This document shows, in pieces, positions 1 through 7,900 of a DNA stretch of 64,000 nt. The translations under genes were made by a program, and so were the position numbers. The notes under the pieces are model-generated. The model did no database searches and had not been told where the DNA came from. It saw only the letters and a list, made by a program, of their open reading frames with translations. The DNA comes from CAVOJV01 sp963696325 (GTDB lineage Bacteria; Pseudomonadota; Gammaproteobacteria; Competibacterales; Competibacteraceae). Position 1 is the first letter of the stretch; each line of letters starts with the position of its first letter. Location of the stretch: contig CAVOJV010000028.1 in assembly GCA_963696325.1 (NCBI GenBank), positions 59,926-123,925 on the forward strand. Reading direction: 5' to 3'.

Positions 1-86
1 GCATGGACGATCAGCGCCAGTATAAACGCCAGCGTTAATTGTCTTTCCTTATACGTGTTATCGATTATAACGAACGGCTTCATCAT
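1..86 (-). CDS. TonB-like energy transducer, N-terminal fragment cut by window edge
   Basis: The minus strand is open from an ATG at 86 to the window edge, giving 28 residues that begin MMKPFVIIDNTYKER and run into a hydrophobic stretch LTLAFILALIVHA. A short basic/polar N-terminus followed by one membrane anchor ending in a histidine fits the start of TonB-family proteins, which carry proton-motive-force energy from ExbBD to outer-membrane receptors. Position supports this: in Pseudomonas aeruginosa tonB3, needed for twitching motility, lies next to gshB and pilG, as I recall it. Here the fragment follows gshB on the same strand after 26 bases. Only the anchor is visible, so the family call rests on context plus 28 residues. 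Confidence 0.5.
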   Translation of the reverse strand, partial: MMKPFVIIDNTYKERQLTLAFILALIVH

Positions 87-112
87 AGTTGAGCGCGGGC
101 GGTGCGCAGGGG

Positions 113-1060
113 TTAAGACAAGTGGTGTTCGATGGCTACCATTACCGTGGCGCCAATATCCAGACCAAATTGAGCATCCAGTTCGCGCGCGCAAGTAGGG
201 CTGGTGACGTTGATTTCGGTCAGATAATCGCCGATCACGTCTAAACCGACGAAGAGCAAACCCATGTCCCGCAGGGTGGGGCCGACCTGGGCACACAGCC
301 AGCGGTCGCGTTCGCTGAGCGCCACGCCCACTCCCCGCCCGCCCGCCGCCAGATTGGCACGGGTTTCGCCAGGGGTTGGAAAACGCGCCAGCGCGTAGGG
401 CACTGGTTCACCATCGATGAGCAGAATGCGCTTATCACCCGCGCTGATCTCGGGCAGATAACGCTGGGCCATCGTAGAGTGTTGGCCATGCGCCGTGAGG
501 GTCTCCAGGATAACATTGAGGTTGGGATCGGCGGGCTGCAGCCGAAACACCGAAGCCCCGCCCATTCCGTCCAGAGGTTTAACGATGACATCCCCCTGTT
601 CATCCAAAAAACGCTTGATCCGCGCGGCTTCACGGGTGACCAGGGTAGGTGGGTAGCAGTGGGGAAAGCAGGTGGCGAAAAGCTTTTCATTAGCATCGCG
701 CAAGCTGCGGGGACGGTTCACCACGAGCGCGCCAGCGGCCTCGGCGCGCTCCAGCAAATAGGTGGTATAGATGTATTCCATGTTGAAAGGTGGGTCTTTG
801 CGCATCAGGATAACATCCAGTTCCGCCAGCGGCAGTTCCCGCTCCTCATGAAAGGCGAACCAGCTGTTTTTGTCATTGCTGACGCTCAGCGGACGAGCGT
901 GGCCCAGGGTTTGCCCGTCACGCAAGTACAGATCCTGTTGTTCGAAATAATACAGTGTCCAACCACGCGCTTGGGCAGCCAACAGCATGGCTAGCGTAGT
1001 ATCTTTTTTGAAGGTGATGGAAGCAATCGGGTCCATCACCACACCCAAATTGATAGTCAT
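113..1060 (-). CDS. gshB: Glutathione synthetase
   Basis: This 315-residue protein ligates gamma-glutamylcysteine and glycine with ATP to make glutathione in the cytosol. Its length is close to that of the E. coli enzyme. The N-terminus (MTINLGVVMDPIASI) and the ATP-grasp glycine-rich loop VIVKPLDGMGGASVF (about residues 158-172) are typical, and the C-terminal segment LTEINVTSPTC is the usual metal/ATP-binding end. The gene diverges from the pilG operon across about 280 bases, an arrangement also found in pseudomonads. The reading frame is intact. Confidence 0.97.
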   Translation of the reverse strand: MTINLGVVMDPIASITFKKDTTLAMLLAAQARGWTLYYFEQQDLYLRDGQTLGHARPLSVSNDKNSWFAFHEERELPLAELDVILMRKDPPFNMEYIYTTYLLERAEAAGALVVNRPRSLRDANEKLFATCFPHCYPPTLVTREAARIKRFLDEQGDVIVKPLDGMGGASVFRLQPADPNLNVILETLTAHGQHSTMAQRYLPEISAGDKRILLIDGEPVPYALARFPTPGETRANLAAGGRGVGVALSERDRWLCAQVGPTLRDMGLLFVGLDVIGDYLTEINVTSPTCARELDAQFGLDIGATVMVAIEHHLS

Positions 1061-1323
1061 CGTATATTTCCCCTGCGGTTGCCAGGGCGATAATGCTACC
1101 TAAATGCCCTTTAAGCAAAAGGACCAGGTGCGCAATTGCTATGGTATTGTCCTGTCTGGCACCAAATTCAAATAGTGCTCTGCTGTTAAGCACCTATACT
1201 TTAGCGTAAAAGGGCATAGCCAGATATGGCAGCCAGGGTGGTCCATACATGGCATAGTTTACGGTAATATGCTAAAAAGCATTTTACAGGGGGCAACAAC
1301 GTGGCGTTATGGCGTGCATAGCG

Positions 1324-1330
1324 AAGGAGG
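1324..1330 (+). promoter_or_regulatory. Ribosome binding site that fixes a GTG start for pilG
   Basis: AAGGAGG is a perfect Shine-Dalgarno sequence eight bases upstream of a GTG at 1339. An upstream in-frame ATG at 1309 has no comparable site, and its ten extra residues (MACIAKEAVN) are not part of the usual receiver fold, so GTG 1339 is the preferred start. Confidence 0.75.
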
Positions 1331-1338
1331 CTGTTAAC

Positions 1339-1737
1339 GTGGAAGCTGAAGAAAATAGGGATCACGCTGTCAAGGTCATGGTAGTAGACGATAGTGTAAC
1401 CATACGGCGCACGGCGGAGACCCTCTTGAAGCGCGAAGGCTACACTGTCGTTACCGCGGAAGATGGCTTTCAGGCCCTTTCCAAAGTTGTCGATACGCAT
1501 CCGGATATCATCTTCTTAGATATCATGATGCCCCGTCTCGATGGCTATCAAACCTGCTCCGTCATCAAGAACAACAGCCTGTTCAGGAATACCCCCGTAA
1601 TTATGTTGTCCAGCAAGGACGGCGCCTTTGATAAGGCCCGGGGCCGATTGGTAGGCTCAGAGCAGTTCGTGACTAAACCGTTTACCAAAGAGGACCTTCT
1701 AGAGGCGATTAACCATTATGTGCGCCGCTCGTCCTAG
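1339..1737 (+). CDS. pilG: Twitching motility response regulator PilG
   Basis: A single-domain CheY-like receiver of 132 residues from the GTG start. The acidic pair D17/D18, phosphoacceptor D61 (in IIFLDIMMPRLDG), the switch Ser in MLSSKD and the conserved K113-P114 are all present. In the Pil-Chp system PilG is phosphorylated by ChpA and promotes pilus extension and, in Pseudomonas, adenylate cyclase activity. It is the first gene of the pilGHIJ-chpA operon. The short N-terminal extension before the fold (EAEENRDHAVK) is normal for PilG and absent from PilH. Confidence 0.94.
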   Translation: MEAEENRDHAVKVMVVDDSVTIRRTAETLLKREGYTVVTAEDGFQALSKVVDTHPDIIFLDIMMPRLDGYQTCSVIKNNSLFRNTPVIMLSSKDGAFDKARGRLVGSEQFVTKPFTKEDLLEAINHYVRRSS

Positions 1738-1809
1738 CTCCAGGGAGATGGTCCTTTGGTGTGAACGCCGAGGCATCACCTTGGATGCGCTAAGCAGGAA
1801 ATTTTAAAG

Positions 1810-2178
1810 ATGGCTTGTATCCTCATCATCGATGACTCTCCAACGGAGATTTTTGCGCTCAGGCGTATGTTGGAGGGGGGCGGTTACGAGGTCTTAAGTG
1901 CCAGCAATGCTGAGACTGGCCTTGCCAAGGCGCGCCATGAAAAACCGGATCTCATTCTCATGGATGTACTCATGCCCGGCATGAACGGCTTTCAGGCTAC
2001 CAGGCGGCTTGCCAAGGACCCCGAGACGGCCGGCATCCCCATTATTGTGGTCACCACCAAGAGTCAGGAGACTGACCGCATTTGGGCGTTGCGGCAGGGA
2101 GCTCGGGATTATGTGGTGAAACCGCCGGCCGAAGCCGAATTATTGTCTAAGATCAAAGCTTTGCTCAAGGAGCATTAA
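1810..2178 (+). CDS. pilH: Twitching motility response regulator PilH
   Basis: A 122-residue stand-alone receiver domain with D8/D9, phosphoacceptor D52 (LILMDVLMPGMNG) and the conserved Lys in VVKPP. In the Pil-Chp pathway PilH acts as the second regulator, thought to be a phosphate sink or promoter of pilus retraction. It starts 72 bases after pilG, with AGGAAA upstream of the ATG, and its TAA overlaps the pilI ATG by one base, so the two are translationally coupled. Confidence 0.94.
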   Translation: MACILIIDDSPTEIFALRRMLEGGGYEVLSASNAETGLAKARHEKPDLILMDVLMPGMNGFQATRRLAKDPETAGIPIIVVTTKSQETDRIWALRQGARDYVVKPPAEAELLSKIKALLKEH

Positions 2179-2744
2179 TGAGCGGCGAGGAACCTGTGAA
2201 TAAAGAGTTTTCCCCACATCCTTTCGATCTATTGCTGGATATCGATAAGCGCACTGGCAGTCGAGTTCCGCCCAAGGTTGCGGAAGTGGCGCGGTCGGCG
2301 GGTATGCGGGGGCGCTTGGTGTTCCGCTTAGGGGTATGGAATCTCATGTTAGCCATGCAGGATATGTCGGAGATCATTCCTGTGCCCCGTGTTACCCCGG
2401 TGCCCGGCGTAAAATCCTGGTTGATGGGTATAGCCAACCTGCGTGGCGCAGTGATGTCGGTGGTCGATTTGCGAGAGTTTTTTGATGGCAAAGCCACGGT
2501 CCCGACACCCAATAGCCGGTTGGTGGTTGTGCGTTCCGGTGAATGGAGTTATGGCTTGCTGGTCGATGAAGTCATCGGCATGCGCTATTTTGGCTTGGAA
2601 AAGAAATTGCCCACGTTGAACGCCATTGATGCCAGGCTGCACTCCTATGTGACCGAGGCGTTCGAAAGCGAGAATCAGCTCTGGTTTGCATTAAATGTCA
2701 GCGGTTTGCTCAATGCCCCTGAGTTCCTTGACGCGGCAAATTGA
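2178..2744 (+). CDS. pilI: CheW-like adaptor PilI
   Basis: A 188-residue CheW-domain protein that should couple the receptor PilJ to the kinase ChpA. The fold begins near residue 47 (RLVFRLGVWNLMLAM); the segment GIANLRGAVMSVVDLREFF near residues 85-103 is the typical CheW core. The ATG lies in the TAATG junction with pilH, and CAAGGAG inside the end of pilH supplies the ribosome binding site. Confidence 0.92.
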   Translation: MSGEEPVNKEFSPHPFDLLLDIDKRTGSRVPPKVAEVARSAGMRGRLVFRLGVWNLMLAMQDMSEIIPVPRVTPVPGVKSWLMGIANLRGAVMSVVDLREFFDGKATVPTPNSRLVVVRSGEWSYGLLVDEVIGMRYFGLEKKLPTLNAIDARLHSYVTEAFESENQLWFALNVSGLLNAPEFLDAAN

Positions 2745-2819
2745 TTTTTGTGATATCCCCATATGCAGCGTGGATTTGAGGCGTATTAGGGATTGAGTGG
2801 ACTAGGAGATAATAAAACA

Positions 2820-4898
2820 ATGGGTGAATCCTCAACGCAGCAGAGCGGTTCTTTCAAATACGCGGTTCTCATCGTACTGCTGGTGCTTTCAATCATTTTA
2901 ATGGGCGTTATCTTCGTATTGCTGGAGCAGCGGGATAGTGTAAACAACGACTATATTCAGATAACCACTGAGCAACAACTGCTGTCCCGCAGCGTGGTCA
3001 CCCAGGCGCTGGAGGCATCTCGGGGGATTGCCGGGGCTTTCGATAGGCTGAAGGAAACCCGTGACCGGTTTGACGCGATCCTGGCCAGTCAAAAGGGCGG
3101 CAACGTGCGGCAAGATAACATCCCAGCGCCACCCAGCGATGTGCTTCCTTTTGTGAAAGATCTGGAGGTCAAGTGGCAGCAGGTGCGCGCTAGCGTTGAT
3201 ATCATTCTCGCCGGCCGTAAGGCGATGCTGTCGGTCAGTGATTTTGTACCCCTGCTGGAAGGCTTGATACCACAACTGCTGGATCTCTCTGAACAAATCG
3301 CTACCGGCCTGACTGCTAGCGGCGCCAACACCAAGCAGGTTTATGTCGCCACGCGCCAGTTGTTGCTGGGACAGCGTATGGAAAGCAACCTCAATCGCAT
3401 GTTGACTGGGGGCGTAGGCGCGGCGACTGCGGCGGACCGTTTAGGGCGCGACATAAGCCTGTTTGGGAGCGTTTTAAAAGGGATGACCAGCGGCGATTCG
3501 CAGCTTGGTGTCCAAGCGGTTACCAACCCGGACACCGCCGCTAAGGTTGCCGAACTCACGGTGTTGTTCCGCTCTATTGAGAAGGAGGCTGGGCTGATTC
3601 TGAAAAACTCGCCGGAATTCTTCCAGGTTCAGAATGCCACGCAGGCGATCGCCAGCCAGGGTGATGCCCTGTTGGAGTCCAGCAGCAACCTGTTGGCCCA
3701 CTACAAAACCTCGGTCGCTGGCGGCATCAAGGTTTTAGGATTGCACATCAGTCAAAAATATGTTTATGGCATCGGTTTGCTGGCGCTGATCCTGCTGGTT
3801 TTGTTGGCCCGGGAGAACAATCGGGATACCCGGCTGCGCCTGCTAGAAAGCGAGCAACGTAAGCAGGAGACCGAGGAACAGAACCGGCGTAACCAGGACG
3901 CCATTCTTCGCCTCCTGGATGAGTTGGGTGGCCTGGCGGAAGGTGATCTTACGGTGCAGGCCAGCGTAACCGAGGATATCACCGGCGCTATCGCCGATTC
4001 CGTCAACTACGCCATCGAAGCCCTGCGCGATTTGGTGTCGACCATCAATAACACCTCCGAGTTGATGGCGTCCGCCGCCCAGGAGACCCGCGCCGTCGCC
4101 GACCGCTTGGCGCGGGCCAGCGAGGTGCAGGCGCGACAGATAGAGTCTTCCAGCAAAACCGTGACGCAGATGGCGCAGTTCATGGACGATGTGTCGGGTA
4201 AAACCGCCTCGGCTGCCGAGGTGGCGGAAAAGTCCGCGAGCATCGCGCATGAGGGCGGCGACCGTGCGCGCAGCACCATTCAGGGCATGGACACCATCCG
4301 CGAGCATATCCAGGAAACCGCCAAGCGCATGAAGCGGCTTGGCGAGAGTTCTCAGGAAGTCGGCGATATCGTCGCGCTGATCAATGATATTGCTGACCAG
4401 ACTAATATCCTGGCGCTGAATGCGGCCATTCAGGCGTCGGCGGCCGGTGAGGCAGGCCGCGGCTTCGCTGTGGTCGCCGATGAGGTACAGCGGTTGGCGG
4501 AGCGCTCCGGTAACGCTACCAAGCGCATCGAGGCGCTGGTCAAGACCATCCAGGCGGATACTAATGAGGCCATCATCTCGATGGAGAAGAGCACAAGCGA
4601 AGTCGTGAACGGCGCTGGTTTGGCGGAGAAGGCCGGTGAGGCCTTGGAGGAGATAGAAACCGTTTCGGCCCGTCTCGCCACCCTGATCAACGAGGTTTCC
4701 AAGGCGGCCGGCCAAGTGACCGAAATGGCGGCCCGGGTATCTACCGCCATGATTTCCATCAACGAGATTACCGCCCAGACTTCCGAAAGCAGCCTGGCCA
4801 CTGCTTCCTCAATTGGCAAGCTCAACCAATTGGCCCAGGAACTGCGCCAGTCAGTAGCGGGTTTCCGGTTGCCTGATCAAGCACTGGGTAATAGTTAG
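2820..4898 (+). CDS. pilJ: Type IV pilus chemoreceptor PilJ
   Basis: A methyl-accepting chemotaxis protein of about 692 residues. One membrane segment lies near the N-terminus (VLIVLLVLSIILMGVIF) and a second about 320 residues in (VYGIGLLALILLVLLA), enclosing a periplasmic PilJ-type sensor domain. A HAMP-like linker and a long cytoplasmic coiled coil follow; the hairpin tip is ALNAAIQASAAGEAGRGFA, with alanine where classical receptors have glutamate, as usual for PilJ. An in-frame TTG at 2793 is possible, but AGGAG at 2804-2808 favours the ATG at 2820. In Pseudomonas PilJ detects PilA and surface contact. No pilK methyltransferase gene follows. Confidence 0.93.
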   Translation: MGESSTQQSGSFKYAVLIVLLVLSIILMGVIFVLLEQRDSVNNDYIQITTEQQLLSRSVVTQALEASRGIAGAFDRLKETRDRFDAILASQKGGNVRQDNIPAPPSDVLPFVKDLEVKWQQVRASVDIILAGRKAMLSVSDFVPLLEGLIPQLLDLSEQIATGLTASGANTKQVYVATRQLLLGQRMESNLNRMLTGGVGAATAADRLGRDISLFGSVLKGMTSGDSQLGVQAVTNPDTAAKVAELTVLFRSIEKEAGLILKNSPEFFQVQNATQAIASQGDALLESSSNLLAHYKTSVAGGIKVLGLHISQKYVYGIGLLALILLVLLARENNRDTRLRLLESEQRKQETEEQNRRNQDAILRLLDELGGLAEGDLTVQASVTEDITGAIADSVNYAIEALRDLVSTINNTSELMASAAQETRAVADRLARASEVQARQIESSSKTVTQMAQFMDDVSGKTASAAEVAEKSASIAHEGGDRARSTIQGMDTIREHIQETAKRMKRLGESSQEVGDIVALINDIADQTNILALNAAIQASAAGEAGRGFAVVADEVQRLAERSGNATKRIEALVKTIQADTNEAIISMEKSTSEVVNGAGLAEKAGEALEEIETVSARLATLINEVSKAAGQVTEMAARVSTAMISINEITAQTSESSLATASSIGKLNQLAQELRQSVAGFRLPDQALGNS

Positions 4899-4980
4899 TA
4901 GCGGCCATGGTGGCCGATTTTTGGCAAGGCGTTAGCACTTATCACCGGCGCGGCGCCCCACCCGTTCCTGGAGAGGAAAT

Positions 4981-7900
4981 ATGATCTCGCATGCCACGGA
5001 CAACTCGTTGAAAATGCTCAAGGAAGAGCTGGAATTGACGCTGCAGCGGGTGCAATCTGATCTGGAATCCTATCTAGAAAATCCTGCCGATGAGACAGTA
5101 CTGGATTCCATGGCTGAGGGTATCGACCAGATTCGTGGAGCGTTCGCAAAGTTCGATCAAACGGACGCGGTATTGCTCACCGAAGAGACGATCACCCTGG
5201 CCCGAGAGTTGGCGCATACCAAGATGGAGCCGGCGGTTCGCGAGCAACGGCTGACTGTTTTGCTGCGCGCTGTATTGCAGGTGCCGCAATACCTGCAATG
5301 GCTGCAACGTGGCAGCAAGCAACCCTTCGATTTGCTGCCCATGATCAACCAGATGCGCGCTGCCCGTGGACTGCCGCCTGTCGGCGCAAAGAAAGTTCCG
5401 GCTTTTCTGACGACTGCCAAGCACCCGGTCGGTGAACGGGGTATGCGTAAACTAGCGGTTCGTCTACGGCCGCTCTTGCAGCGCGCCTTGCTTGGCATGC
5501 TGCGGGGACAGGCGGCCACCAGCGAAGGTGAAATCGTCAGCCTATTTTCGCAATTCAAAGCGGTCGCTGGTAGCGAAACGTCTTACCATTTCTGGTGGCT
5601 GGCGGAGGGTTTGGCGCGGGAGCTGCAAAACGGCGACATTGCCTCCGGACGAGATATCAACCTTCTGCTGCGGGATCTGGATAATCAGGTCAAGTATTTG
5701 CTTGAGAGCGGCAAGCTGTTTCCCGATGAAGGCGCCGCGGAAACCTTTAGCCGGCGCCTTATCAACCACCTGTCGAGCAGCAGCACGGGCTTGGCCCGCC
5801 TCCAAAACCGAACTGATTATCAGCCGCCGCTGCTTGGCCAGCCAACTTCCCTCAGCATGCCGGCATCGGTGAGCCCTCTTGATGTAGAGACCTTGCTGCG
5901 GATTACCGATGTGTTGAAGGAATCGCTGGCGCTGATCAAGGATGCTGTGGATCGTCTGGCTAACGATAGCCAGCGCCGGACCGGCAGCCTGCAAGCGGAA
6001 CTGGAACGCTTGCACGAGGCGGCCAACATCCTGACCGTACTCAACATGGATGTTTCCGCCCAGCTTATTCAGCGGCATCTGAAAATCTTTCAGCAGTGGT
6101 TGGCAGGCAGTGACAGGATAACCGATAAGCAGATCACGAAGCTGGCCTGTGAATTAATCCTGGTCGAGGATAGCCTGGAAGGTGTGGCCGAGTTTGCCTA
6201 TAACCAGAAACTAGCGGCCCCAGCGACTCAGGGTCTGAACGATGCCGACCGAGCCGCCCTGGTCATCATGGATTTTCAACGCCAGCAGGCACGTCGGGCT
6301 GTTACTCAAGAGACCATTACGCTGTTGCGAGGGGCGCAGGAGTCGGTTGCAAGCTGCCTTAATGCTGGCGCAGCGGTCCCCCCCTGGGAAGAGCTGCAGT
6401 CTGTTTTACGCGGCGTCAGCGGCATCCTCGCCGTCCTGGAGCGCGGGCAGGCGGTAACGTTGACGCAACGCTTGGTCCAGGTGGTTCATAACCTGGCCGC
6501 TGCCAGGACAGTGCAAAAGAGCGCACCGCTGGCGAACGCTTTCGCCGACATTCTGATTACCCTGGAGTATTACCTGGAAATGCTGGGTGAAGGCAGGGAA
6601 CCGAATGGCGATATCCTCGCTCATGCCGAGAGCCAATTCCGTCTGCTGGAGGGGATTGCTGTCTTGCCACCAGACGTGGCGGAGGCGCCCGAGCCTCTGC
6701 CTGCCGAGCCTGCCGAAGCGGCAACGCTGGCGGATTCCGAGGTGTCTGGTTTGCCGCATGACGTGACTGCGGAGATTGCGGAACTCGGGATGATCGAGTT
6801 GCCGGATCTCGAGCCTACCCGGGCTTTTGAAGATTCGGCTGCTGCGACTACCGCGGCGTCGAGCCCGGCCGTGCCGGCGGCGCCAGCGGGGGCTGGAAGC
6901 GGCGTCGATCCCGAATTTGTAGAGATATTTCTCGAGGAAGCACGGGAGGAACTCGTCAGTATCGGCAAGCAACTGGCTATTTGGCGAAATAATCTAGGTG
7001 ACAAGGATGCGCTGACCTCTATCCGCCGTTCCTTCCACACCTTAAAGGGTAGTGGCCGCATGGTCGAGCATTACACCATCGGCGACTTTGCCTGGTGTTT
7101 CGAGAATCTCCTCAATCGTGTTCTGGATGGCACGTTGACAGCCTCTTTTCAGTTGGTGGAGGCGCTTGCCGAGGCCCAGGCGGCCCTGGAAACCCTGGTC
7201 AATGGTGGTCCAGAAAAGAGCGCAGCGCTGGCGGAAACCTTGACAGCGCTAACGCAGCGCGCCGAAGCTTTGGTGCGCGGTGAGGTCCCAGCGGAAGGCT
7301 TGATAGCCCCGGTTATCACCGCCACGCCTGCCCCGGCAGAGGCTGTGATCACGCCCGTGGACGTTGTCTCTGAAGAAACCATAACGAAGCCGATTGAGGA
7401 GGGTGCGCCAGCGATTGCCGAAGCTACCGAGGAGCTATTGGCAGAACCCGCCACGGCTGTTCAATTCCCAGCCAAAACAGTGCCAGCACCCGCCGAAGTC
7501 GATCTGGAACTGATAGAGATATTCCAATATGAAGCCGCTGAAATCCTTGACGCCAGTGATGACATCCTGGCGCGCTGGAATGCGAACCAGAGCGATGATG
7601 ACCTGCTGAATGACCTGCGCCGCGAGATGCACACGCTGAAGGGCAGCTCACGGATGGCAGGTTTTATGGCGATTGGCGATCTGGCGCATGCCATGGAGTC
7701 CATCCTGGACATCATGTCCAAGCACAGCGTGCGGGATGCATCTTCACTGGTTGAAGCCTTACAGCAAGCGCTGGATCGGCTTAACGGCATGCTGGCTGCG
7801 GTTCGCAGTGGCGCAGCGATATCTCCCGCGACCGATCTCATCGCCGATCTTAAGGACCTGGTGGCGAGCAAGACGCTTGGGGAAAAAGCGCTGCCGACAC

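Noticed and set aside
3843..4715. 290-residue minus-strand ORF inside pilJ
   Set aside because: Antisense to the conserved PilJ signalling domain, no ribosome binding site or family similarity.
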